Part shown: positions 1-6,122 of the stretch, one piece after another | Numbering within the stretch: position 1 is the first letter of the stretch | Layout: each line of letters starts with the position of its first letter | Origin: JARYMI01 sp964550915 | Lineage (GTDB): Bacteria; Acidobacteriota; Aminicenantia; Aminicenantales; UBA8522 | Length of the DNA: 14,383 nucleotides | Assembly (NCBI GenBank): GCA_964550915.1 | Contig: CAZKBY010000051.1 | Coordinates: forward strand, 1-14,383 | Direction of reading: 5' to 3' | Notes under the pieces: generated by a model | The model's database searches: none | The model's input: only the letters and a program-made list of their open reading frames with translations | Told to the model about the DNA's origin: nothing | Position numbers and translations under genes: made by a program

Positions 1-913
1 TATTTCCCCTTCCCGCGAATCCGCATTCTCCGCCAGCAGGTTTCCGGCGATGCCAGGAACGCTTACCTGGAGACGGTGCCCAACAAACGGTTCCGCCCCA
101 TTTGCCATATCTGCGGAAAACGCGCAGATCGAGTTCACAGTCAAGAGAGACGGTGGGTCCGCGACCTGGACTTCGGGCCGGCCCGTGTGTGGATCCGGTG
201 TCAGTATCGGAAGATCATCTGTTCGCACTGCCGTAAGACTCCCATCGAGGAGCTCGAGCTTTTCGATCCCTACCTGCGGGTGACCAAGAGGCTGGCCCGT
301 TATGTGTTCGGACTGTCGAAGATCATGCTCGTCCAGGAAGTCTCGCGCCATCTGGGGCTGGACTGGAAAACGGTCAAGGCCATCGATCGGAAGTTCCTGG
401 AGAGAGTATGGGCAGACCGATTATCAGGGGCTGCGCATCCTGGCCGTCAACGAAGTCTCTATCCGCCAAGGCCATCGCTATCTGACCGTCGTGCTCGACT
501 ACGAGACCGGCCGTGTGGTTTGGGACGGAGAAGACCGCAAAGCGAGAACCTTGAAGAGATTTTTCTCGGGCATGACCCGAGAGCAAAGACGGATGTTGAA
601 AGCCGTGGTGATGGACATATGGGACCCCTATATCGCGGCGGTGCGGATGAGAGTCCCGCATATCAAGATCGTTTTCGAGCTGTGTCATGTCGTGGCCCAG
701 TTCTCGAGGATCATCGACAAAGTGCGTCACAGCGAATACCGAAAAGCCTCGAAAACCAACAGAGAGGTCTTCAAAGGTGCCAGATACCTTCTGCTGAAAA
801 ACCGGACCAACATCCGCAGACCTAAAGATCGCCGGCACCTGGAAGAGCTTCTGCGTCTGAACAAAGTCATCAATGCGGTTCTGATCCTCTTTATCGTCCG
901 GCCGGAATCCTGA
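1..913 (+). pseudogene. ISL3-family transposase remnant (5'-partial, frameshifted, 3'-truncated)
   Basis: Remnant of a DDE transposase that would move an ISL3-type insertion sequence. The reading frame is open to the window edge, so the 5' end is missing. The first part (about 1-408, frame 1) carries the zinc-binding N-terminal module, with CHIC and CSHC cysteine pairs and a helix-turn-helix-like stretch ending FLER. The frame then shifts near 403-410. Frame 2 continues with EYGQTDYQGLRIL, the typical ISL3 block VSIRQGHRYLTVVLD, and AVVMDIWDPYI with the second catalytic Asp. Where family members have a first catalytic Asp (usually IDEIS) this copy reads VNEVS, so that Asp is Asn. Similarity fades after LNKVINAVLIL and a stop follows at 911-913, so roughly the last third of the usual 400-plus residues is absent. 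A GAATCC/GGATTC inverted repeat sits at the break (about 904-920). Three independent lesions make this non-functional. Family call is firm. Confidence 0.9.
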
Positions 914-951
914 CGGGATTCGACATCCTGGCCGGCCGGGCGGCTGCAACT

Positions 952-1287
952 CTACTTTATTCTTGACCGTGCCGCATATCCAAAAGCATAGAAATATTTC
1001 CGCCAAAGGGCGTCGCTCGACTGATAAAGATTTTCTCCCAGGAAATAGTCGAGAATGGCCTCACGTAGGCGTGTGATCTCTTTCAGGCGCCCCCGGTGAC
1101 GCGGATCTTCAACGGTCAGGCCGATCAGCTCAAGAGCCCGCTCAAGCGCTCGCTGGCTGTATGTTGGATGACCTTTATCACGCCAGTTCAGGGCTCGCTC
1201 CACCTCGCTTCCGATATTGGCCAGCTGTTCAATCAGCGAAAGACTCCTCCAGCGTCCTGAGGCCAGGGACTCATGCTGGTAGCTCAT
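952..1287 (-). CDS. Conserved 111-aa protein of unknown function, partner of DUF5674 gene
   Basis: A 111-residue soluble protein, predicted mostly helical, with no signal peptide or membrane segment. Its middle reads NIGSEVERALNWRDKG and SQRALERALELIGLTVEDP, and it ends with WRKYFYAFGYAARSR. I have the impression of small conserved proteins of this type in several Gram-negative lineages, but I cannot name a domain. The start codon overlaps the end of the upstream DUF5674 gene by four bases (ATGA at 1287-1284), so the two are very likely co-translated. A two-gene layout of this size resembles toxin-antitoxin modules. That is inference from layout only; no nuclease, kinase or DNA-binding motif can be seen. 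Reality of the gene is well supported by the overlap; function is unknown. Confidence 0.8.
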   Translation of the reverse strand: MSYQHESLASGRWRSLSLIEQLANIGSEVERALNWRDKGHPTYSQRALERALELIGLTVEDPRHRGRLKEITRLREAILDYFLGENLYQSSDALWRKYFYAFGYAARSRIK

Positions 1288-1625
1288 TCTTTCACCAACC
1301 GAGCGACGATTTGAAAAATCTTCTCTCTGATTGCCGGATCGACCACTCCACGAGAGCGATTGCCCTGGGATGGCCTGATGTTGATAATCGAATCGAATTC
1401 GATTCTGTCTTTGCCGGCAAGTTCCGGATAAATATTAATTCCCCATAAATCGGCCTGACGAGATCCCTGCTCGATAAGCAGAGCTTCTTCGTCCGCATGG
1501 AGCTCCCCATCTATGGCCATAACACCCGTGGCGACATCGACCACGGCCTTGACAAGATCTCCGAAACGGTCTCCTGCCATGGTCTTGATCTCATCCAAGG
1601 TGATTGATGTGTCAACGATTTTCAT
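1284..1625 (-). CDS. DUF5674 family protein
   Basis: A 113-residue protein matching the DUF5674 family as I know it: GDLVKAVVDVATGVMAIDG, GELHADEEALLIEQGS, DLWGINIYP and FDSIINIRPSQGNRSRGV are the recognisable blocks. No biochemical role is established. The start is placed at the ATG at 1625-1623 because the family normally begins with M-[KI]-V before the first helix. A GGAG lies about 13 bases upstream, slightly far. The frame is open 15 codons further upstream (to 1670), so a longer N-terminus cannot be excluded. The gene is first of a two-gene unit and overlaps the following 111-aa gene by ATGA. Both lie in a stretch with transposase and kinase remnants, a typical accessory setting. Family assignment is good; the toxin-antitoxin idea is speculative. 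Confidence 0.85.
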   Translation of the reverse strand: MKIVDTSITLDEIKTMAGDRFGDLVKAVVDVATGVMAIDGELHADEEALLIEQGSRQADLWGINIYPELAGKDRIEFDSIINIRPSQGNRSRGVVDPAIREKIFQIVARLVKE

Positions 1626-1679
1626 GGCCCGATATGTTCTCCTATAGCACAACGGCCGGCTTGATATCAACCCGAGGCC

Positions 1680-1818
1680 TGTGAAGACAGCGATTCTTCA
1701 AGTTCACCTGAGCCAAACGGATTGACGTCCAGGACGCTACCAGATCATTGAAGAACTTGGTAAAGGAGGCATGGGAAAAGTCTACAGGATCATGGAACAT
1801 GCAATAATGAACATGTAA
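1680..1818 (+). pseudogene. Ser/Thr protein kinase N-terminal scrap (glycine-rich loop)
   Basis: From 1732 to 1818 the plus strand reads GRYQIIEELGKGGMGKVYRI and then a short tail to TAA. This is the signature ATP-binding glycine-rich loop (GKGGMGKVY) that opens the catalytic domain of bacterial Hanks-type (PknB-like) kinases. An in-frame TGA lies at 1723-1725. In the adjacent frame, 1680-1730 encodes an acidic, serine-rich linker (DSDSSSSPEPNGLTS) of the kind that precedes this domain in multi-domain kinases, so a frameshift near 1730 is likely. Nothing resembling the rest of a kinase (VAIK lysine, HRD, DFG) follows; tRNA-Glu begins 34 bases on. I read it as the left edge of a deleted kinase gene. 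The loop match is strong for its length but the piece is short. Confidence 0.6.
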
Positions 1819-1851
1819 CATTCATATCGGAAGAAATCACGCTTTTAGGAC

Positions 1852-1927
1852 TGGCAGCGCTACGGGGATTCGAACCCCGGTCTGATGGCTGAGAACCACC
1901 TGTCCTGGGCCTCTAGACGATAGCGCC
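1852..1927 (-). tRNA. tRNA-Glu (CTC)
   Basis: A full cloverleaf of 76 nt can be folded on the minus strand. The acceptor stem is GGCGCTA with TAGCGCT, closed by one G-U pair. The D-arm contains GTCTAGAGGCCCAGGAC. The anticodon stem GGTGG/CCATC holds loop TTCTCAG, giving anticodon CTC. The T-arm is CGGGG-TTCGAAT-CCCCG. The discriminator is G and the 3' CCA is encoded. The D-arm resembles other bacterial glutamate tRNAs. Confidence 0.97.
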
Positions 1928-1936
1928 GAGACCGCT

Positions 1937-1966
1937 AAAATAGCAGATTCCTCCCTGGTAAGTCAA
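1937..1966 (-). promoter_or_regulatory. Likely sigma70 promoter of tRNA-Glu
   Basis: On the minus strand a TTGACT -35 box (1966-1961) and a TATTTT -10 box (1942-1937) are 18 bases apart. The -10 box ends ten bases before the tRNA 5' end, so the precursor leader would be only a few bases. Placement fits; box quality is moderate. Confidence 0.5.
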
Positions 1967-2017
1967 CGGCCGGAGGCCAGGGCCTATCATGTGAATGAAA
2001 TACTGAAGTTATTAGGG

Positions 2018-2147
2018 AATTTCGTGGACGTTATACCTATTTCCCAAATTCTGGAGACATGAACCTAATTCTCTGGAATGAGGTATTGTGTCCTGCTACC
2101 TTGGATCTAAATAATTTTGTGTATTACGTATGACGTCCCCCGAATTG
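2018..2147. repeat. Short inverted-repeat element, copy 1 (about 130 bp)
   Basis: The ends form imperfect terminal inverted repeats. The left end (2018-2050) reads AATTTCGTGGACGTTATAC and onward; the reverse complement of the right end (2146-2114) reads AATTCGGGGGACGTCATAC and onward. By hand alignment about 24 of 33 positions match. The inner right end (2109-2141) is nearly the same 33 bases as 3400-3432, with 3 mismatches. No coding capacity. The element ends 18 bp beyond the guaA stop codon. It resembles non-autonomous MITE/REP-type repeats; the mobilising transposase is not in the window. Confidence 0.65.
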
Positions 2148-2164
2148 AATTTAGAATTGGAGTT

Positions 2165-3097
2165 TTAGATGTATTCGATGGTGGCGGGAGGTTTGGGGGT
2201 CAGCTCGTATGCCACCCTGGTCACGGAGGGGATCTCCCTGACGATCCGGCGCGACATCCTCATCAAAACACCCCAGGGAATGGCCGTGGGCTTTGCCTTC
2301 ATGGCATCACGGCTTTCGACCGACCGAATGATGATAATGTCCCCGAATTTTCTCTTGCCGTCTTCAACCCCCGTCCCCTTATCGCTGAGCAGGACGGCAA
2401 AGGCCTGGAACGGACTCAATTTTTTAACTTCCTGTTCGACAATCAAGGTTGCCTTCCTGACGGTGGCAACTCTGTCGGGCGTCACTTCGCCGAGAACGCG
2501 TGCCATGAGTCCCGGACCCGGGAAGGGCATGCGGCTATAGATAGATTCTGGCAACCCGAGCTCTTTAGCCACTTTTCTCACCTCAGGCTTGAACAGCTCC
2601 TTGATCGGCTCGATGACTTTGAACCCGAACCCTTTTTCTGGGTCTATCCCAATCTGCTCGAGAATATTGTGCTGGGTCTTGACGCCGCCTTTTGTCTCAA
2701 TGATATCAGCGGCGATTGTTCCCTGGACGAGGAACCTGGCTCCGCTCTTCAGGACCTCCCGGCCGAAAACCGAATAGAAGGCCTGGCGGAAGGCTTTTCG
2801 TTTTTCTTCGGGGTCAGTCTTTCCGGCCAGGCTGTCGAAGAACTTATCCCAGGCCATGACGATATCGACGGTGATGCCCATTTTGCCGAAAACCGTCTGG
2901 ACCTTGTCCGGCTCCCCTTCCCTCATCAGACCGTCGTCGATGAAAATAACCTTAAGCCGGTCGCCGAGAGCCCGCCAAGCCAATACTGTGCAGGTTGAAC
3001 TGTCCACTCCTCCGGAGAGGGCTGAAATGGCCGTCTCTTGGCCGACCGTTTTCCTTATGTCAGCTACCCTCTCTTCGATGAAATCTCTTATCTTCAT
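2165..3097 (-). CDS. guaAB: GMP synthase, ATP-pyrophosphatase subunit (stand-alone GuaA C-terminal part)
   Basis: Adenylates XMP and accepts ammonia to make GMP, the last step of de novo guanine nucleotide synthesis in the cytosol. The 310-residue protein has the PP-loop SGGVDSS at residues 28-34, QGTIAADIIE at 125-134, the PFPGPGL block at 191-197 and the C-terminal GMP-synthase dimerisation domain ending KPPATIEYI. Canonical bacterial GuaA is about 510-540 residues because a glutaminase domain precedes this part. Here the protein begins directly with the ATP-pyrophosphatase domain, as in two-subunit archaeal enzymes, and the sequence style (IAADIIETKGG, EVRKVAKELG) is closer to those. No glutaminase gene lies in the window, so the partner must be elsewhere or ammonia is used directly. 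The ATG at 3097 has a good GGGAG ribosome site about seven bases upstream. Short repeats flank the gene on both sides. Confidence 0.93.
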   Translation of the reverse strand: MKIRDFIEERVADIRKTVGQETAISALSGGVDSSTCTVLAWRALGDRLKVIFIDDGLMREGEPDKVQTVFGKMGITVDIVMAWDKFFDSLAGKTDPEEKRKAFRQAFYSVFGREVLKSGARFLVQGTIAADIIETKGGVKTQHNILEQIGIDPEKGFGFKVIEPIKELFKPEVRKVAKELGLPESIYSRMPFPGPGLMARVLGEVTPDRVATVRKATLIVEQEVKKLSPFQAFAVLLSDKGTGVEDGKRKFGDIIIIRSVESRDAMKAKPTAIPWGVLMRMSRRIVREIPSVTRVAYELTPKPPATIEYI

Positions 3098-3144
3098 GCG
3101 CCGTCTCCCTTAATCAGAATTCATTGCGTCAAAGCTCGACCAAT

Positions 3145-3150
3145 ATTATC
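3145..3150 (-). promoter_or_regulatory. Possible extended -10 box for guaA subunit gene
   Basis: The minus strand carries TG-T-GATAAT ending about 48 bases before the start codon, which fits an extended -10 element. No convincing -35 box lies 16-18 bases upstream (closest is ATTTGT). Weak prediction. Confidence 0.3.
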
Positions 3151-3256
3151 ACAGCTCTGAAGAATCGACAAATAACCTTACATGCCCCTGGTTTACTGAT
3201 AGAGAATTGTCTTCACGAGCGAAGCGCGGCAGGCAGCATGGCGGTCTCATGGAATT

Positions 3257-3445
3257 CGATGATCAAAATAGGGGACGGTTTATTCATTTACTGAATTTCT
3301 CCTGATCAAGAAGAAGCCCGGGGAGTGTAGAAGAGAGGTTCAATGCCGTAAAAACGTGTTGGCAATTTGACCTTAATTTTTATTAAAGAGATCTCCTGAA
3401 AATAATTAAGTGCATTACGTATGACGTCCCCCTTTTTGATCATCG
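3257..3445. repeat. Short inverted-repeat element, copy 2 (189 bp)
   Basis: Bounded by 21-bp terminal inverted repeats matching at 19 of 21 positions: 3257-3277 begins CGATGATCAAAA and ends GGGGACG, and the reverse complement of 3425-3445 begins CGATGATCAAAA and ends GGGGACG. Its inner right end (3400-3432) is almost identical to 2109-2141 of copy 1: AAATAATT, then GTG, then ATTACGTATGACGTCCCCC, 33 bases with 3 mismatches. It has no coding capacity. The clean symmetry argues for a MITE-like or REP/RAYT-associated element that moved or folds as a hairpin. Confidence 0.75.
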
Positions 3446-3500
3446 CTGAGGGTGAGCCGGCCTGTCAGAATATCATCCCTGAATCCACCCGAAAGGGCGA

Positions 3501-3529
3501 TTGACCTTGAAGGTGAGAAGATTTATATA
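3501..3529 (+). promoter_or_regulatory. Candidate sigma70 promoter ahead of the broken signal-peptide ORF
   Basis: TTGACC (3501-3506) and TATATA (3524-3529) are separated by 17 bases. The predicted transcript would start near 3536 and have a leader of about 90 bases before the ATG at 3629. Good spacing, moderate boxes, no independent support. Confidence 0.4.
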
Positions 3530-3628
3530 AATAGCGCGTCAAGGAAAAGAGAGGCTTTGTGGCCGAGAGGAAATATGATGAAGGAGGGCCTCATCCAAGG
3601 CGGAAACCGGGTTGAAAAAAGGAGCAGG

Positions 3629-3768
3629 ATGAAACGAGGATTCCTCTCCTTCCTCTCCTGGCCCTCCTTCTCTCTTTGTCCATAGAAAAAGACCTAATCT
3701 TTCTCTCACAATCCGTCAAAAACAACCGGACCCGCTGTCCTTTGACCCAATATCTTGAGCTTTCTTAA
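3629..3768 (+). pseudogene. Frameshifted signal-peptide-like ORF
   Basis: An ATG at 3629 follows a good ribosome site (GGAG at 3621-3624, four bases upstream) and encodes MKRGFLSFL, then runs to an early stop at 3683-3685. Switching to frame 1 within the pyrimidine-rich run near 3640-3656 gives LLALLLSLSIEKD and continues to TAA at 3766-3768. Joined, the two look like a classic basic-then-hydrophobic secretion signal followed by about 35 residues. A one-base slip in the repetitive CTCTCCTTCCTCTCC stretch would explain this. Even when joined the product is only about 46 residues, so it could be a degraded 5' end of a larger exported protein or an accidental ORF. I cannot name a family. Confidence 0.35.
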
Positions 3769-3901
3769 ATAGAGATACGATATGTTGGCGTCAATGTCAA
3801 GAGTTTTTTTGAAAATTTTGACTTCAGGGCTTCTTCTGAACCCAGGGAAAAAAGGCGCTCCTCCGGCGGGCGTAAGCGGCAAATTCGCTGTTGCCGGCGT
3901 A

Positions 3902-5680
3902 TTATTCAAGCATGAGGCCGACTCCCACGACGCCGATGCCGTTATGGGCGCCGACCACCGGCGAGACATCCATAACGAAGGCGGGAGACCGGCCTAACAT
4001 CTTCTCCAGTTTCTGGGCGTAAACCTGAGCCCTGGGCAGGTTCTGGGCATGAACGACGGCGTATTCCCAGACCTTTCCTCGACTGGCGGCCTCGGCGACA
4101 AAGCGGAGGATTTTCTTCATATTCCCCCCGCGGCTGAAGGATTTGCCGAAAGGATATCCTTTGCCCTCTTCATCCAGGGTGATGATCGGCTTGAGATGGA
4201 GCAGCCTGGCCACGAGACCCTTCATCGGGCTGATCCGGCCGCCTCGGACCATGTACTTGAGCGTGGCGATATCCGCCCAGAGCCGCGTTTTAGCAATCCA
4301 TTCCTCGGACATCCGGACGACCTCGTCGTGGGAGGCTCCCCGGTCGAGGGCTTCGACAGCGCGCTTGACGATCAGCCCTAAAGTGAGGGAAAGATGCTTG
4401 GAATTGATGATGTTGATCTTCTTGTCCTTGATCTTCTCCGCGGCCTGCTGGCTGAACCCCAATGCTCCGCTCAGCTTGGCCGAAATGTGGAAGACGAGGA
4501 TGGAGTCATAGAAAGTCGAGAGATATGAAAACAGGTTCTCGACCGCGGCGATTCCTGCCACGGACGTCTGGGGATGCTCCCGCCGGGTTTTGAGAAGCGT
4601 ATAGAACTGCTCTGGCGTGATCGTCAGTTTGTCCAGAAAAAGAGATTCTCCGAAGGACAGGTTGAAGGGAATGACGTGAATCTGTTCGTTGTCGATGAAC
4701 TCGGGCGGCAGGTCACAGGAGGAATCAGTGACCAGGGCGATGGGCCGCTTCCGGTTATGGCTCGCTTCGTACTGCTTGCGCATGTCGTCAACTTTAAGCT
4801 GGACCACCGAGCCGATGTCGCTGACCCTGAAAAAAAGCTCGGCCGGCGAATTCGTGTGGACGTGGAACCGGATTCTTTCCTCCGATCCGGCGACGATGGC
4901 CGATGTGCCATGGGAACTGACCAGACTGCGGACTCTGTCCAGGTTCATGTTCTTCCCCTGAAGGAGGGCCTCGGCGCAGTAGCGCTCGCGGATTTCGGCC
5001 TTGAAGGAATGAACCCGCGCTTCTGCTTCGGGCAGGGCGGCGGCAGGAGGAGAGACTTTTCTCAAGCGGCCGGCCCTGGTGAAATGGAGGACGCCCTCGA
5101 TAAAATCGACGAATCCTTTGGCGCCGGCGTCAACGACCCCGGCTTTGGCCAGAACCGAGAGTTTTTTCGGCGTGTCCAGGAGCGACTGCTTGGCGCGCTG
5201 CAGCGAGTAAGAGAGAAGCTCGGCAAAATCCGCAGTCCGCGCAGCGTGCTCGTGGATGGCGTCGGCCCACTCCCGCATCACCGTCAGCATGGTCCCCTCA
5301 ACAGGCTGGAGGATGGCTCTATAAGCGGACTGGACGGCTCGCCGGGCTGACTCAGCAAAAGTCGCGGCTGTGATCCGCTGGTCACTCTTAATCTCATCGC
5401 TCAGGCTGTGGATGAACTGGGCAAAGATGAGGCCGGAGTTCCCGCGGGCGCCAGCCAGGGCTGCGTCGGCGATGGACCGGAAGGTCGTCTTCAACGACTT
5501 ACCGACCATGCTCGTCTCGGCGATCGACCTCATCGTCGCGGCCAGGTTTGTCCCGGTGTCAGCGTCGGGCACGGGAAAGACGTTGATCTTGTTCAGGTAG
5601 TCCTTGTCGTTGATGACGGCATTCCCGCCAGCCAGGAAGGCATAGTAGAGCCGCTGTCCGTTGATGTACCTGATTTTCAC
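3902..5680 (-). CDS. DAK2-DegV fusion protein (FakA-like kinase joined to FakB-like fatty-acid-binding module)
   Basis: A 592-residue cytosolic protein. In the Firmicutes system FakA phosphorylates fatty acids held by FakB (DegV family), feeding exogenous fatty acids into phospholipid synthesis; here the equivalent modules are in one chain. Residues 1-200 are the DAK2/DhaL nucleotide-binding domain: NVFPVPDADTGTN (33-45) with metal-binding Asp39 and Asp41, GARGNSG (77-83), and AGVVDAGAKGF (180-190). The usual PDGDTGTN has Ala at position 40 instead of Gly. Residues 215-305 are the FakA middle domain, with RYCAE (Cys235) and HVHTN (His273, His275), matching residues I recall as important in FakA. 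Residues 313-592 are DegV: TDSSCDLP, TSVAG (372-376), RGGRI (489-493), and GAHNGIGVVGVG near the end. The start is GTG at 5680; an AAGG lies about 12 bases upstream. Fused proteins of this type occur in databases to my knowledge, but substrate is inferred. Confidence 0.9.
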   Translation of the reverse strand: MKIRYINGQRLYYAFLAGGNAVINDKDYLNKINVFPVPDADTGTNLAATMRSIAETSMVGKSLKTTFRSIADAALAGARGNSGLIFAQFIHSLSDEIKSDQRITAATFAESARRAVQSAYRAILQPVEGTMLTVMREWADAIHEHAARTADFAELLSYSLQRAKQSLLDTPKKLSVLAKAGVVDAGAKGFVDFIEGVLHFTRAGRLRKVSPPAAALPEAEARVHSFKAEIRERYCAEALLQGKNMNLDRVRSLVSSHGTSAIVAGSEERIRFHVHTNSPAELFFRVSDIGSVVQLKVDDMRKQYEASHNRKRPIALVTDSSCDLPPEFIDNEQIHVIPFNLSFGESLFLDKLTITPEQFYTLLKTRREHPQTSVAGIAAVENLFSYLSTFYDSILVFHISAKLSGALGFSQQAAEKIKDKKINIINSKHLSLTLGLIVKRAVEALDRGASHDEVVRMSEEWIAKTRLWADIATLKYMVRGGRISPMKGLVARLLHLKPIITLDEEGKGYPFGKSFSRGGNMKKILRFVAEAASRGKVWEYAVVHAQNLPRAQVYAQKLEKMLGRSPAFVMDVSPVVGAHNGIGVVGVGLMLE

Positions 5681-5719
5681 TTCTCGCTCGCCTTTACGCC
5701 GCCGCGGAATAAAAAAATA

Positions 5720-5747
5720 ATTTTCTTTATTTTATCCGAAAAGTCAA
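5720..5747 (-). promoter_or_regulatory. Possible promoter of the DAK2-DegV gene
   Basis: Minus-strand TTGACT (5747-5742) and GAAAAT (5725-5720) are 16 bases apart. They lie in a very AT-rich stretch (5709-5807) between two divergent genes, about 40 bases upstream of the GTG start. The -35 is good and the -10 mediocre. Confidence 0.4.
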
Positions 5748-5813
5748 AATTATTCTATTATATCTATATATTCTATAGTTTCTATATTTTTGATAAAATT
5801 ATTAGACAAAGCA

Positions 5814-6122
5814 ATGGATGATAAGTCCTGGGACGGTATTTACAGACTGCACAGACTCGGAGAAATCCCCTGGCACAGCAGCCAGCCCGACCGGCGTCTT
5901 GTTCGCCTTGTCCGGGAGGGGAAAATCAAGACAGAGGATGTGCTCGACCTCTGTTCCGGCGACGGGACAAATTCCATTTATCTGGCCTTGCGAGGGTTTC
6001 AAGTGACCGGTGTAGACATCTCGGAAACGGCGGTGAGAATCGCTCGGGAACGCTGCGCCAAGAGAAAAGCGAGCTTCATGCAAAAAAGACGGACGGAAAA
6101 CTCAGCCCAGACATCCTCTTGA
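5814..6122 (+). pseudogene. Class I SAM-dependent methyltransferase, C-terminally truncated
   Basis: 102 residues from the ATG at 5814; a TTG 24 bases upstream is in frame but less likely. The N-terminus WDGIYRLHRLGEIPWHSSQPD is typical of small-molecule methyltransferases of the TehB/thiopurine type, and it leads into SAM motif I, VLDLCSGDGTNS (residues 43-54), and the acidic loop VTGVDIS (64-70). After ARERCAKRKA the family likeness stops: a methyltransferase of this kind needs about another 100 residues (motifs II-III and the substrate side), but the frame closes after a basic, polar tail. Another frame from about 6086 reads TDGKLSPDILLISP to a stop at 6131-6133, possibly a leftover C-terminus after an internal deletion. 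No good ribosome site is seen. I regard it as a gene remnant; a functional mini-protein is unlikely. Confidence 0.7.

Larger units (their letters stand above)
3098..3901. other. 800-bp gap between guaA and dak2-degV: repeat element and a broken ORF
   Basis: No intact gene is visible here. The stretch holds a probable guaA upstream region (3098-3256), an inverted-repeat element (3257-3445), a promoter-led but frameshifted signal-peptide-like ORF (3501-3768), and about 130 bases (3769-3901) in which I see only a CGGCAA/TTGCCG hairpin (about 3881-3900) and a six-A run downstream of the dak2-degV stop. These two are too far apart to call a standard terminator. Confidence 0.6.

Noticed and set aside
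374..1006. 210-aa minus-strand frame opposite the transposase remnant
   Set aside because: Exact antisense of ISL3 transposase sequence; no independent support.
1641..1670. TTGATA-18-TATAGG as a promoter for the DUF5674 pair
   Set aside because: The -10 box overlaps the only ribosome-site candidate, so a transcript from it would lack that site; the boxes are weak.
2117..2998. 293-aa plus-strand frame opposite guaA
   Set aside because: Antisense to a clear GMP synthase subunit; composition is that of a mirrored coding sequence and it has no recognisable domain.
3846..3900. Hairpin plus T-run as terminator of the DAK2-DegV gene
   Set aside because: The CGGCAA/TTGCCG stem is about 24 bases from the T-run, too far for an intrinsic terminator, and I find no stem next to the T-run.
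4574..5350. 258-aa plus-strand frame opposite the DAK2-DegV gene
   Set aside because: Shadow of a well-recognised gene; no family resemblance and no ribosome site.
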